Positions 41,266-54,068 of a stretch of DNA of 64,000 bases are shown here, one piece after another. This DNA is from Monoplex corrugatus (lineage: Eukaryota; Mollusca; Gastropoda; Littorinimorpha; Ranellidae): assembly GCA_030674185.1 (NCBI GenBank), contig CM060307.1, positions 52,825,942 through 52,889,941 on the forward strand, given 5' to 3'. The position numbers were made by a program, and so were the translations under genes. A model generated the notes under the pieces. The model was not told where the DNA came from. It did not search any database and saw nothing but the letters and a program-made list of their open reading frames with translations. Numbering within the stretch: position 1 is the stretch's first letter; every line of letters begins with the position of its first letter.

Positions 41266-41899
41266 TTTTAACTCTAACTGAACCAAACTCATTGACGATA
41301 GGATCTCAGAGCAATAAGGTAATCTGCCACCATCTTACTTTACCTTAGGATTACCCAGCCCAGATTAAAGGACTGTGCAACAGCAGTAGTTCTATCATGA
41401 TTGGAATAGAACCATAATATCCGATAGATCAGTACTGTCCTTCCAAAACCAGAAGTAGAATAGGATTCACTCACCATTTCACTCAATCCTCTTCAGCAAA
41501 AGTGGAGCTTAAGGCATCAGCCAATCTCCTTAAGCCATGATGTCTTTGAGTGAGCCAGTTTGTTCATTTCATGTCTCCAGGTTCCATCATCTCTTTTTGA
41601 AGAGTGCTGCACTAGGTGCCTATTCTTTTCTCGTTCCTTTCTCTAGGTGGTGCCCATAATAATAGGTAAGGGGGTCTGGTTTTGTCCATCTCTCTTCTTC
41701 ACTTCATTGACATCACTACTAATGCTACATCTGGTTACCTCTTCCTCGGTGGTGTGCCATCTTATTTTCAGGGTCTACTATAGACATCTTCCTACAAAGC
41801 CCCTCAGGCAACGGTCAGTCTTGCAATGTATCTCTAAGGAAAAGAGCAGCACTGATCAGACATTGGACCTTTAGATCTTCATCTTGGTTTCAATGTTAT

Positions 41900-42600
41900 T
41901 GATAGTCCAGATGTTGCCGAGTGTATTGACAGCCTTTGTTGCCATTGTAGTTCTTGATGAGATTTATTTCTCGATGTTACTTTGTCTGCAGATATGCTTT
42001 CTACTTATTTACAGTTTTTCTTCTTCTGCTCTGACTGAAGTCTTTTGTGTGCTTCTGATCTTCAGTTTCATGATCTTTTCCCTTGATGGATCTCGAGGCC
42101 TATTGATCTTGGAATGTTATCTGTTTGGGAATGTAGGCGTACATCAACTGCAAAATCACCGTCTTACAGCAATTTGGCGAGATCCCAAATTAATCCTTGG
42201 ACAGTTGCTTTCCTTGTCACCGTGTTGATAATATGAAAAAGCAAAGGAGTGGAGAGGAGATAATGCAATCCTGTCTAACTAGTTTTGATTTGGAACCATT
42301 CTGTTTGTTGATGATGATGTCTCATGCTGTATTGGTTGCCTGCAGATATGTTTTTAGAAGTTTGATGACATCGCATTTACTATTCTTTTAATGTTTTCCA
42401 GAGTGTGGTGTATGGTCTCAAATGTTTTTAAGTGGATGAACAATAATGAGTTCCATTCCAGCAATCTCTCTACCACTGTTCTGATGACAAAGATATGATC
42501 AGTGCAAGATCTGCCACACTGGAAACCTTTTCTTCTCTTCACCATTCCTTGACACCTGTCTTCATTCCTTGTATCAAGACTATGCAAAATATCATCCAAA
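41900..42600 (-). pseudogene. decayed LINE (family C) reverse transcriptase
   Basis: Minus strand. CGRSCTDHIFVIRTVVERLL then EWNSLLFIH (42520-42430) is an RT segment of the FRxGRSCxDxI type. VRQDCIISSPLLCFFI near 42250 corresponds to the GxRQGCxxSPLLF motif. Many stops. Flanks from 41640 to 42830 may belong to the same copy but are not readable. Confidence 0.6.
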
Positions 42601-43423
42601 GAGGTTAGGGATTTCCATAGTGTAGACTAGGAGGTTAATGAACCAAAAGTGACAGTTTTGACTTGGTGAATATCTACCATTGTCCTGCCTGAACTGGACA
42701 AAGCCAGGCAAGAGGTGTGCCATCTATCACTGCATGTGATACGATTATTATGCACATTACAATTATTGTATTTAGTTATCAAACTGATAACTGTATATTT
42801 CGTCACAAGTGCGTTTTGCAACTTAAGTTGATGGTGTGGTCAAGGCAGATTTTATTGGATTATTTCACTACACACAGAAAAGAAAGTCACTAAATTCAAG
42901 TTGCAGAAGAGGGGGAGTGATGACCACCTAATCTTGCTGCATGTGCATAATATAAGACCTTTGCTTCAAATGACTTGATGTGTTGAAAGTCTTTGCAGTG
43001 GAGTTGGCTAACATTTCACACTGACATTGCCAACACCATTTCCATTGAAAAATTGGCAGAGCAGGTATAATCTGTATGTGCATTGTTTGTTGAATATATT
43101 TGTACACAAAAACTTCTGGAAATAGTTACTGAAAAATAAATGAAAACTTCTCTGGACAGTGTCTATTGAGGAACACGGCCAATTTCAGTCCACATGATCC
43201 TACTTGGATGTAGGGTTTATTTAACTAAGTAGCTGACACCACCTGTTTGTGCAGTCAGTTACGCTTTTGAAGAGTGAAGGTATTATGCATGGTTAGATTG
43301 GTTAATAAACAGTACACACAATTATCTGGTCCCCCCACTCTTCAAGGTGTGTGTATGTATTGTGAGAGTGAAAGTACACATGCATGCCGACATCTTTACA
43401 TTCTGTCATTAATTGGAACATGA

Positions 43424-43429
43424 TTTATT
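43424..43429 (-). terminator. possible polyadenylation signal of the minus-strand gene
   Basis: TTTATT on the + strand reads AATAAA on the minus strand, about 1.25 kb after the stop at 44673. The sequence between is AT-rich and looks free of recognisable repeats, as a 3' UTR would be. Weak evidence from position alone. Confidence 0.25.
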
Positions 43430-44672
43430 TTTAAAAAATGAGAACATACATTCTTTGGAAATAGTAATAATACATTTCATGAAATTACAAAAGCAATAAA
43501 AACTTACTGTGTATTGGAATATTCATCTGACATTGTAAAACAACACAAAAAGCAACTTGCAACTTTTTCCGACACATATAACATGCATACAAAATCGGTG
43601 CAAATTGAAAGAAAATAAAAATGGAATCACTGCAAAGCCCATAGATTAGATAACCATAAGAAACCAGTTGTGACAAATGTCTGTCAATAATACTAAGACA
43701 ATTACTCTTTACTGTTGGGACTGAATCAGGCCCCTTTCAAGTAAGCCTGAGGTGAAAAATATCTTCTCCAGTTTATGAAATTGTGAAGTCTTCAGTTCGT
43801 TTACAACTAAAATTACACTTATATTTGAAATAAAGCATTTCAAAAGTCCTACTGGGCCATAGGGCAAAATAAATATTAACACCCAACAGATTCAGTACAT
43901 ATTGAGATTCAAAGTATGAAAAATAAAGCTGAAATGGATTATCGTAATTTCAAACTGAACCACAGCAATTCTGCAAAACTGATAATACCAAAAATAAAAC
44001 TGAATTGGATGATCGCAATTTCAAATTACTACACCACAAGATTCTGATATTCTCATTCATTAACTATTGCTCTTCATCACACACACAGCCTACCACTACT
44101 ACTACTAATCACTGAAAGAACAAAATTTTGATAGAAAATATCTGAGTGTCTCGCAGCTTGACATGAATCTGCAGTCCAGATATGCACTAATTTAGTTTCT
44201 GCAAACAAATCAAAGTGCAAAACAAAATCTTTATCAAATTTCACGATGAAGTCACAATTTCCTGTCTTAGTAACCTCACCAAAGTCTACAATAAATTCAT
44301 GAAGCAGTCACAGTTTACTGTGCTTAGTATCTCACCAAAGCCCACAAACAAAAATATTCTTACCAAGAGAAACTTATTTTCATGTTTAGGATTAATGTCT
44401 TCATGCCAACACCAGCAGCATCAATCCACAAATATCCAAAACAATTTGCCATCACATACAATCATATCTCCTGATCTCCTGTCCATCTGTATCAGATTTG
44501 TTTACTCATTTGTCTTTGATGGTGGTGGTGGGAGTGTACGTGTGTGTATGTGTTTCAAAGCGGAAAAAGTCAAACTAAAAAAGCACTGTTTAACAACCAA
44601 TCATGATACTGTATTCGAGCATATACAACAATTCAGAGAAAATCAATGTTATCATCATGAGTGGAGACCAGA

Positions 44673-44764
44673 TCAATATTTATCACAGTTAGCCGATGAG
44701 TACTGGGTGCAGACAGAGTCTGAGGTCGTTTCCTTGTATCCTGTCCTTTTGTTCAGTCCGGAAT
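44673..44764 (-). CDS. terminal exon of an unnamed minus-strand host gene
   Basis: On the minus strand the acceptor TTTTGTTGCAG is followed by two bases that complete an Asp codon from the previous exon. The reading then is SGLNKRTGYKETTSDSVCTQ followed by YSSANCDKY and TGA. The reading frame, acceptor and phase all agree with the exon at 48279-48201. Two Cys lie in this exon. The motif TSDSVCTQYSSANC resembles C-terminal ends I associate with uncharacterised secreted proteins of invertebrates, but I cannot give a family name. Confidence 0.7.
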
Positions 44765-46149
44765 CTGCAACAAAAGTGTGTTTCCACATTACAAATGTGT
44801 TTTTTGGGTAACTATCCTAAAAGACTGTTCTTTACTAGTTTTTGTACAATATTACGCCTCTTCTTCACCTGGTTCTAATTGCAATTTGGAAAGTGGCGGG
44901 TTGAACATGCCATTGCCTGTATTGCTTCTTTAGACACCCGTTTCTTTCTCCAGTCTTCCTTTATAGTGAAATATAAGCTCAACAAATGAAATGTTTGTGT
45001 GCAAAACAGTGATTGCATTTAGAGTTGAAATACTGGTCTGGTAGGCAGGGGAGAAGGATGAACAGCAGCACAATATTACAGTATTCATGTTGAGACTTTT
45101 GAGTAGTCGATGAATATTTTGTCTTTCATTTTGGTATCAATCACCATGAAGCAGATTGCCGAGCCCTTACTACTTCCTTTCCTCACCTCAATTCATTCCC
45201 AAAATAAATGATCCCTTCCCTATTATGTCAAGTCTACTTTCTGTAATCTCCGCTCTGATTTTCATCCCTTTACCATTATACACTCCCAAAGCACATGAAC
45301 ACAGAATGTGCATTTAATTCACAAAACAAAATAGGTGCAAATTTGCTCTCACTTTGAGATTTAAACACTTTTTTCTCATTCCACTTTTATGTGTTTCATG
45401 TTTCTATTTGTGTAAACACTGGTAGTTTCTTTCAATTGCTATTTCATCAAACTTTTGCCAAGTCTGACTGTTTTGATTTCTCAAACCCATTTTAGTTAAG
45501 TATCGAAAGCTAAAAATGTCAACAACTTCTGCTGAGTGTTGAACATCTTGTGACCATGTCAACATATACATTTTTTAGAATTTTTTTTAATTCCTTGCCA
45601 GATATCACTTTTGTTTCCAAATGATTTTCCAACGCCACACATCTGTTATCGGTGCCTCGATTCAATCAAGAGTTAATAATTAATCATATCAAACAACATA
45701 GACCCCCTTAAGTTTGGCTACTATTCAGTCAACCAGTGTCTGTAGCAGCAGTGAAATGCTAGTGTTGTGCTGGTGTGCCTATTGTGTCAAGTCCAGGCTT
45801 CAATCCTCAGATTGGATATAAATTTTTTTGTACCTTCTCTTATGCTGTGATCTCAGCACCTTGCTTTAGGATTAGATGATATATGGTCCCACATGCAGCA
45901 TGTACTCTGCATTTGTAAGCAAAATGCTTAACAAAAACAATGAAGCTAATACATTCTATAAAATAATTCAATTTTCTTCGTTCTTTTGATCTGCCTTTTT
46001 TCCTGCTTAGGGAGATACTTCTGTGCTCACCCTTTCAAAATGTATATTTTTGGTCCCATTTTCTATGCCACCATAAATCACAAAGAAGCTGTACAATTTT
46101 TACAAAGTGATGATGATGATGTCAATGAGGATGATAATCATGATGTTAT

Positions 46150-46485
46150 GGAGTTCCATCTAGGATAGAGACTGCATGACAGGGCTGTAATCTACGCTTA
46201 CTATCATAACATATCTTGGTGTCAACCAGGTCCAAGAGATGCAGACACCTGCAGCACTGGTCAGAAGATTTGAGCAACACCCTCAATGATGCATCCGTGA
46301 AGTGGATGAGACTCAACTGTGTGGTCCCAGTCTCCCCAAGGAGCCCACAGCACACTAAGCTCTGGGTAGGAGCCGGATGGAACCAAAACATACCACAATG
46401 ATTTTTGAAGGGACTGATGGGGAGTCGAACCCACAACCTTCCAGTCAGTAGTCTGCTGCGCTAACTACTACACTACAGTGACTGG
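46150..46485 (-). repeat. tRNA-derived repeat
   Basis: On the minus strand the head is GTAGTAGTTAGCGCAGCAGA, then GGTTGTGGGTTCGACTCCCC, a close match to the RNA polymerase III A and B boxes. The body includes CTACCCAGAGCTTAGTGTGC and GTGTCTGCATCTCTTGGACC. A fragment of the same body is at 20925-21005. The B box is near consensus, but I see no mature tRNA fold. Confidence 0.6.
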
Positions 46486-46899
46486 TTTGATCAGCCGCTT
46501 CTACCATAAAGGCGCTGCAAGGAGTTAAGTTGGAAATCTGCGGTAAGACAGGAGACTAGATTACCCTCATGTTTTGAGTGCAAAATGTGCCCGAGGCTCG
46601 ATCAATCCACCACTGGCACGATCTTCACCTGGCTCTGATGCCTGAGTTTTTGACATTGTAGGCTTTCAGGGCTGGCTGGTTGCTTGGCAATCTTGTCAGG
46701 TGACCAAATCATTTTATGCTCTGGTGCACTATGTACACCTACTGGTTGCCAGATGTAGCACCAACCATGTATCTGACATCGTTTCTGATCCAGTCCCTTC
46801 TGGTTTTGTCAGCTGTTTGCAGAAGTCATCTCATCTCACACGAGTTGTGCGTTTTCATTCTAATGCTTTGTTCAGAGTTCAAGTCTGGCGCTGACAGTG

Positions 46900-47780
46900 T
46901 AGGGTAAGAATGAAAACTGCACAGATCAGTCTGGATCTGGTTGCCTTAGGTATGTTTGGGTGCTGTAGGTATGTTTGGGTGCTTCACGAGAGACGTTTAC
47001 TGATAGATGATCGAGTTGGTCTTCTGGACTCTATTTCTCTGTCCATCATCCCATCCTCAGCAAAGATGCTCGGCAAGTATTTGAACTCTATGGTTTACTT
47101 GAGCATCTTCCCACCGATGCTTTTCAGGTGTGCACACTCCTAACATGACCTCTGATGCTGATCTTCATTCCATAGTGTTCATAACTGCTGTTCAGGCAGT
47201 CTGTATATCTTTATAGCATTCTTTGTTTTTATTCAGGATGCTCTGGTCATTGGCAAACAGACTGTTTAGGGCCTCTAGGTCTGGGTTGGTGTCTCAGGTG
47301 ATTCTGTCTGTTTATACAATGAAGGTGTCTTTGGTGATTTTGTCCATGCATACAGGAAGGCATCTCAGGTGATTTTGTCCAAGTATACAATGAAGGCATC
47401 TCTGGTGCTTCTGTCCATGTATACTATTAACAGCAACAGAAACAGTAAGCAACGCTGTACTGTCTCACCCTGGATTTCAGCCGGAACCAGTTAGAGTCTA
47501 TTATGCACTTTGGTTGTCGATGTAGACCATCCTAATGTTGTCAAGGAGTTGCCCCTTAAAACTGCACAGCTTCAGTACTTCCCACAGCTTGTATCTGTTG
47601 ACCCTCTGAAACTTTTTTTTGGTCTATGAAGACAACATGGGGCTGTTTTGGGTACTCACATGCTCTCTCATGAAACTGTTGGATGGTGAACACGGCAGCC
47701 GTGCAACCTCTTCCCTCTCTGGAGCCAAACTGGATTTCATTCAGCAGAAGAAGAACTGTTGCACAATCTACTTAATAGGC
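46900..47780 (-). pseudogene. decayed LINE (family D) reverse transcriptase
   Basis: Minus strand, in RT order: VVFIDQKK near 47640-47615, DNIRMVYIDNQSA near 47545-47500, LFANDQSI near 47257-47235 (FADD with D changed to N) and EFKYLPSIFAEDGMMD near 47090-47044. Interrupted by stops and by a 36-bp unit tandem expansion at 47289-47430. Confidence 0.65.
47289..47430. repeat. four tandem units of about 36 bp inside the family D LINE
   Basis: Units share the pattern GGCATCTCTGGTGATTTTGT, then CCATGTATACAATGAA. They replace the coding stretch between two RT motifs, so the expansion arose in the dead copy or in its parent. Confidence 0.7.
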
Positions 47781-48200
47781 CTAAGTTCAAACACAGAAAG
47801 ACATGATGCAGAGTGATAATGTATGAAATTTCCTCAGTTGGTCGTTGCTCATTTTCTGTGTCTCATCCATACAACTGGAATGAGCTTCCCTTTTCTCTTT
47901 GACAGTTACATACTCTGTCGTCCATCAATCTAACTTGAAGACGTACCTTTTTGTCCAGCAGCGATTTCCCCATCAACCTGTCCACTCCTTTGTCCCACTC
48001 CCCTCCTGTCCTCCACATCTTGATATGCATGTGCTTTGTGTTTCTCCAAGTTTTTTTGTCACTGTGAGCGCATGTTCTAGTAAATAATGACAGCGCACTT
48101 TAATTTGATTTGTATATACAGACTTGACGCCCTAAACATATTGTTATCATCATCTCTAGACAGCAACTATAAAAAGGAAAGAGAAAATGAAATACTGTAC

Positions 48201-48279
48201 CTGTGATTAAATTCTCCAAGTTGCAGTAATTGGTTCCATAATCCAGGACAGCATACCATGTTTCAGACCTGCTTCTGCC
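48201..48279 (-). CDS. internal exon of the unnamed minus-strand host gene
   Basis: Minus strand. The acceptor is TTTGTTATCAG and the donor GTACAG. 26 codons reading GRSRSETWYAVLDYGTNYCN then LENLIT, plus one base of a codon completed as Asp in the terminal exon. The phase is 0 at the start, matching the end of the exon at 54068-53914. The frame has no stop, and the composition looks protein-coding and unlike the surrounding AT-rich sequence. Confidence 0.7.
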
Positions 48280-48599
48280 CTGATAACAAATGGAAATGAG
48301 ATCATTCCTCCAGCTATATAAACAACCAATCCCCAAACATGAAGACTATTAATTCTTACAGCACTCATGGCAAGTAAGTCAATTCCTAATTCTGTCTTTC
48401 AAACTGAGATTTAACATTTACCAGTAGAAGTGACGAAAAAATAGAAGCAACAGCATTCACACAATTTTAGATTCCTCCATGCTGATACAGGAAGAATGAG
48501 TCTTGTTCTGTCACATATGGTGATTAGCAGTATCCACTTGTGACATAAGACAGTCCTGATAACCAATTTCGTTCAATATTCGTGTTGCTTATAGCCCAG

Positions 48600-51500
48600 G
48601 GTCGGATAGATGTATCCGCTACTGGTAACCTGGAACCCAGTACTACCTGTCACAGGGTCGAATTGCTGGCGACTAAACCAGCAACCCCACCAGTCCTCTC
48701 AGGAGGATGGTGAGGAGGGTGGCTAGAAACCCTGGTGGAAATAAATTAGATCCATCAAAGGGCGCCAGCTCTGGAGAGCTACCCGCGGCCATCTAGCTAA
48801 GGGAGTAAACCCTGACAGTAAATCCGGTGTGGGGCCCCTAAGGCGGTTGGATGGCAAACTTTGTCACTTTCCGGCAGCTTCTGCGGCCGCGTTGGCACCA
48901 AAACGTAACAGCCCTGCTGTTCATTTGGATCTGTCAGCAAGGTGGAGAAGGGGGACAAGTTGCATGGGCAACAGCCTGTCTTCCATATTACACTGCCCAG
49001 GCTTACATCCGTCCATTCATCCACAAACACTCTGCACCTACGACCTGGAGAGGACACTCCAGCCTCGCTACTAACACTAGTGTAGGCACAACACGGGAAG
49101 CAACAGATACCGGTGATAAGTCATTGCTCAACTGGCGTAGAGCTGACGCCAGGAGTTGCTTTTGACGGTGGGAGAGACCTTCGTGTCTTACTGGACAGCT
49201 ACCGCCCTCCTAAGCTGGGCAGCCCCCAGCCAGTTAGGTGCTGTCCCGCCACGACCTGCCTTCTTCATTGGGTGCATGAAGATTAGGAGAAAATCTGACA
49301 AGCAGGTCGTTAATTACCGCACCAAACAAAAAGAAAAATTCAAATTCAAGAAACGGATCAGGAAAAGGATCAGCAGTGAAACTGGGCTGTTGGAATGTCC
49401 GAACAATGATGCCTGGGCTCTCCCAAGATCTGCAAGACATCAGAGATGCCAGAAAAACCGCCGTCATAAACAGCGAACTAAAGAGGCTCAATGTGGACAT
49501 TGCCATTCTGCAGGAAACACGGCTGGCTGACTCAGGAACACTAAAGGAAAGGGACTACACCTTCTGGCAAGGAAAGAGTTCTGATGCCCCAAGAGAGCAC
49601 GGAGTAGGCTTTGCAGTAAGGAACAGCCTGCTGAACATGATTGAACCAGGCAGCGGCGGTTCAGAACGACTCTTGACTCTCCGCCTCAACACCACCGAAG
49701 GCTATGTCACTCTCATCAGCGTTTATGCCCCAACTCTGTCCGCCTCTCCAGACACCAAGGACGAGTTCTACGAAAATCTTGCATTAACCATAAGGAACAT
49801 CCCCAGGACAGAACAACTTGTTCTCCTGGGCGACTTCAACGCCAGAGTGGGTGCAGACAATGACTCATGGCCCTTCTGCCTCGGTTCCTTTGGAGTGGGG
49901 AAAATGAATGAGAATGGACAGCGACTGCTTGAGTTTTGCGCCTGCCATGAACTGTGCATCGCCAACTCCTTCTTCAAGACGAAGCCTCAGCACAAAGTCT
50001 CCTGGAGGCATCCCCGCTCAAAACATTGGCACCAACTGGATTTGATCCTAGTAAGACATGCCGCTATCAAAAACATTCTCCACACTCGCTCTTATCACAG
50101 CGCAGACTGCAACATAGACCACTCTCTGGTATGTTGCAAGATCAGGCTACAACCAAAGAAGTTCCACTGCTCAAAGAAACAAGGGAACCCTCGCATTGAC
50201 GTCAGCAAGATGTCTCAGCCAGATCTTGTAGAACAGTTCGCAGAGGCCTTTCAGAGAGAATACGATGCATTGCAGCCCAGAGACTCTGCCACTGAGAGAT
50301 GGGAAACGCTACGAGACACCATGCACCGCATTGCTATGGCCACCTTTGGGAAGAAAACTGTGAAATCCCACGACTGGTTTGAGGCCAAATCATCAGAGAT
50401 GACTCCCACTGTTGAGGCCAAGTGTGCCGCTCTCACCAAGTATAAGCGGTCACCCAGTGAGAAGAACCTGCAAATCCTCAGGGCTGCCAGAAGTAAGGTT
50501 CAGCTTAACGCCAGGCGCTGCACAAACGAGTACTGGACAGAGCTCAGCGAAGAGATACAGAGTGCTGCTGAAAAAGGCAACATCCGAGGAATGTATGATG
50601 GCATCAAGAAGGCACTGGGACCAACACAGACAAGATCGCCCCCCTCAAATCCTCCACTGGGGAAGTAATCAGCAATCCTAGCCAACAGATGGAAAGCTGG
50701 GCGGAACACTACTCCGACCTCTACTCCACACAGAACATGGTGTCCCGCTTAGCCCTCGATGCCATCAAAGGCATGCCGGTAATGGAAGAACTTGACGCAG
50801 AGCCAACTGCGGACGAACTCAGCAAGGCCATTGATAGCCTGGCATCAGGGAAGGCACCTGGCAACGACGGAATTCCCCCAGACCTCATCAAGCACTGCAA
50901 AAAATTCTCTTCTGCACCTTTTGCACGCAGTTCTCTGTCAGTGTTGGAATGAGGGAGCTGTACCACAGGACATGAGGGACGTCAAGATCGTCACCCTGTA
51001 CAAAAACAAGGGCGAAAGGAGTGACTGCAACAACTACAGAGGTATCTCACTCCTCAGCATTGTTGGCAAAGTCTATGCTCGGGTCCTCCTAATCCGCCTG
51101 CAGAAACTGACTGAACGCGTCTACCCGGAATCACAGTGTGGTTTTCGAGCAGAGAGATCCACGGTAGACATGGTCTTCTCCCTTCGCCAAATCCAGGAGA
51201 AGTGCAAAGAGCAGCGGATGCCCCTGTATGTGGCATTCATTGACCTCACCAAGGCCTTTGACCTAGTCAGCAGAGATGGCCTTTTCAGGGCTCTCCGAAA
51301 AATCGGCTGCCCCCCCCCCCCCCCCAAACTGCACAGCTTAATTGAGTCTTTCCACTCAAACATGAAAGGGATGGTGCAGTTCAACGGAAACCTCTCCAAG
51401 CCCTTTGACGTACGCAGCGGTGTGAAACAAGGCTGCATCCTGGCCCCAACCCTCTTTGGAATCTTCTTCGCTCTCCTCCTGAGGCATGCGTTCAGCACAG

Positions 51501-52601
51501 CGCAAGAAGGGATCCACCTGCGGACCAGATCAGATGGCAGGCTCTTCAACCTCGCCCGCCTCAGAGCAAGGACGAAGGTCCGTGAAGCCCTCATCAGATA
51601 CATGCTATTTGCCGACGATGCCGCAGTTGTGACCCATACTCAGCGGGACTTGCAGTCACTAATGACGTTCCAGGCCGCAAAGATTTGTCTGACCATCAGC
51701 TTAAGAAGACAAACGTCCTGGGCCAAGACACACCATCTCCACCAGCCATCACCATTGATGACTACGAGCTTGAAGCCATCCATCAATTCACATATCTTGG
51801 GTCCACCATCACCGATAACCTCTCCCTTGACACAGAGGTCGACAAGAGGATCGGGAAGGCAGTCACAACACTAGCCTGCCTCACACAAAGGGTGTGGACA
51901 AATCCCAAGCTGACCAAAAAGACAAAGATGGCTGTATACAACGCCTGTGTCCTCAGCACCTTGCTGTATGGCAGCGAGGCGTGGACCACGCATGCTCATC
52001 AGGAGAAAAGGCTCAATACTTTCCACCTGAGAAGCCTACGGCGCATACTTGTCATTTCCTGGCAAGACAAGGTGACCAACACCGAAGTCCTAACCTGCGC
52101 TGGCCTCCCAACCATGCATACCATGCTGAGACAGCGTCGGCTGCGGTGGTTGGGCCACGTTCGCCGCATGGAAGATGGTCGCATCCCAAAAGACATCCTT
52201 TATGGTGAGCTTGCCACAGGGCAGAGAAACATTGGCCGCACACAGCTGAGATACAAAGATGTTTGCAAGCGTGACATGAAGGCGCTTGAGATCAACACCG
52301 AGTCCTGGGAGGACCTCGCAGACGACCGCAACAGCTGGAGAACTACTCTCAAAAAACAGCTGCGGATTGGTGAGGACAAACTGTCAGCTGATGCAGCAGA
52401 AAAGCGAGTTCGCAGAAAAGGGATGACAGCCAACAGACCAGCATCAGCATACACATGCGACCGCTGCGACAGAGACTGCCTCTTTCGCATTGGTCTGTAC
52501 AGTCACAGGCGACGCTGCTTGGACCAAGCAGACAGCCCATCTAGACATTAGAACGGATGTACTTTGTCCATGGTCAGTCATGACCGAAGGAGACCTACTA
52601 C
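48600..52601 (+). mobile_element. non-LTR retrotransposon (LINE family A), full-length copy
   Basis: 4.0 kb including a 5' UTR of about 0.7 kb that the other copy partly lacks. It is flanked by the 10-bp direct repeat TATAGCCCAG at 48590-48599 and 52602-52611. The 3' terminus is CCTACTAC, a short CTA repeat. It lies in an intron (48280-53913) of the unnamed minus-strand gene, in opposite orientation to that gene. The coding region is very similar to the 16096-19733 copy; differences are mainly single substitutions and short indels. Confidence 0.92.
49376..52551 (+). pseudogene. LINE family A polyprotein, frameshifted
   Basis: Endonuclease plus linker run in one frame from about 49376 (KLGCWNVRTMM, QETRLADSG, GDFNARVG, DHSLVCC) to 50668. 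The frame then shifts near 50620 (deletion in the ACACAGACAAGATCGC stretch), again near 50905 (A-run) and at 51660-51710, where several bases present in the other copy are missing. RT FADD is at 51608-51619. The finger CDRCDRDCLFRIGLYSHRRR ends at 52551. A run of C near 51311-51326 encodes extra prolines not found in the other copy. The first Met-like codon at 49376 is GTG, so the true start probably lies upstream. Confidence 0.88.
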
Positions 52602-52989
52602 TATAGCCCAGCCAATCACTGAGGGCCATATCAGGGTTGTCACCATGCCACCATCAATAGCATAAGATTTAAAGTTAAACAGTCATCATGTCAAAATTAT
52701 ACCAGTCATTGTTTAACACTTTCTCAACATGCACTTTCAGCAAGCAGCTATTCCTTCCCAACACACACTCGCACACCATAGCAAGTGTTGTTGACTGCAA
52801 CGGTTGTTCCCCCCTGCCCAACTCGTCTACTGGAAAAGGTCTGCTTGTGGCCAAATGTGCCCAACATGTCGGGAAAAACTTGAGAACAAGCTAAAATCAT
52901 ATACAACTAATCCAATAAAAATCAAGTAAAATCAGATCTTTACCATGTTGAAATCAAACCAGGTGAAAGACGTTCATTTCTTCAAACCA

Positions 52990-53095
52990 TTTGCCAAGAC
53001 CATGCCAATAGGTAGGTTTTGTGCTGACTTAAGGAGTCTGCCAGATAACTGCTGGTAGGTCTGGGTGGAGTGTATATGGAATTGTCTGATTACGT
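52990..53095 (+). repeat. SINE-like repeat tail fragment
   Basis: GGTTTTGTGCTGACTTAAGG, AGTCTGCCAGATAACTGCTG and GTGTATATGGAATTGTC match the tail of the 34.8 and 41.0 kb copies. No tRNA-like head is visible. Confidence 0.55.
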
Positions 53096-53810
53096 TGAAT
53101 CCACCCTGAAGAATCTCCTATCTCTTAACCTAACAAAGCACAAATATTTTCTGGAAGGGATCAGGAAATAAATAAGGCCTTCTCGGAGTCCACCATGTAT
53201 ATTTTTGTCAGCTGTCATGCCATTTCTGGCAATCAAGTAAAAGTTTCCTGATACTGAGACTCACAAGCCATGCAACAAGGAACTTCTTACGATACAAAAA
53301 CAGTTGAAAAAGGAATGCCAAAGATGTGATCATCAGGCTGGATGTTTGGCTATATCATGGCCAGCCATGTCTTTACTGGATGAATGGTGGTTATTAATCA
53401 ATCCAGGTACTCCTTTGGATATGACCAGCAGTTCAAACTTGATGTTTCTATTCAAAGATTCCATAATTCCAGGTTCAATCACACAACATGAAAACCCTGT
53501 GGGGGATTTGTCACAGTATATGGATTTTTTTTTTAACTGTATATAATGCTTGAAGACCTGTATGCATAACCTTGCCTTTTATAACAACACTTACTGATAT
53601 TTATGTGTCATACTTGAATCTGTTTACAGAGATGGACAACTCAGATTTGAGGGGGGTTTGGGCCTTCCTATTTTTCTCAGGTGAACATATGCACACTGTT
53701 TTTTCCACACTATGTGGTGTGTCATTGCATCATATGCATGCTCTGTTGGCCTACAAAAAAAATGAATTAAAGGTTATTCTTTATTGTTACTGTTACTATA
53801 TTACACACAC

Positions 53811-53872
53811 ACATACATGCACGCACGCACTCATGCATGCACACACACACACACACACACATGCACACACAT
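53811..53872. repeat. (CA)n simple sequence
   Basis: ACACACACATACATGCACGC followed by (AC)n, 40 bases after the donor of the 53914 exon. Confidence 0.85.
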
Positions 53873-53913
53873 ATATATGCAGACGTAAATATAAATTCTG
53901 CTCTCCAACTTAC

Positions 53914-54068
53914 TTCTCCAATGCATCCTTTGTCTTGTGAGTTGAAGGTGAAGTTCAAATCATCCACATAATGTTTCACTGGGGTCATATGCTTGGCAGT
54001 CACTTTTCCAGGTGTGTTGCTCTCCAACTGTATGTAACAGTGTACAAAAGCCAAGCATGCACTTTTAA
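53914..54068 (-). CDS. internal exon of the unnamed minus-strand host gene
   Basis: Minus strand. The acceptor is TATTATCTTGAAG and the donor a consensus GTAAGT. After two leading bases come 51 codons starting KSACLAFVHCYIQLESNTPG, including KHYVDDLNFTFNSQDKGCIG and ending in E. It has three Cys and one N-glycosylation sequon (NFT). It joins in phase 0 to the 48279 exon (joined reading GCIGEGRSRSETWYAV). The intron between them (48280-53913) contains the whole full-length LINE at 48600-52601. Confidence 0.65.

Larger units (their letters stand above)
33333..43423. other. gene-poor interval between the two convergent genes
   Basis: Holds the SINE-like copies at 34.85 and 41.03 kb, the small tandem duplications, the 32-bp minisatellite and the family C LINE. 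The rest is AT-rich with T- and G-rich runs and no coding signal. Part of it may be a long 3' UTR of either gene. Confidence 0.5.

Noticed and set aside
44215..44811. 198-codon open frame on the + strand
   Set aside because: Composition looks random, it contains a GT-rich stretch, and it overlaps the terminal exon of the minus-strand gene, which has better evidence.
46430..46480. tRNA gene on the minus strand
   Set aside because: A and B boxes are near consensus, but I could not fold an acceptor stem, and the sequence continues into a repeat body that recurs at 20.9 kb. Best read as a tRNA-derived repeat.
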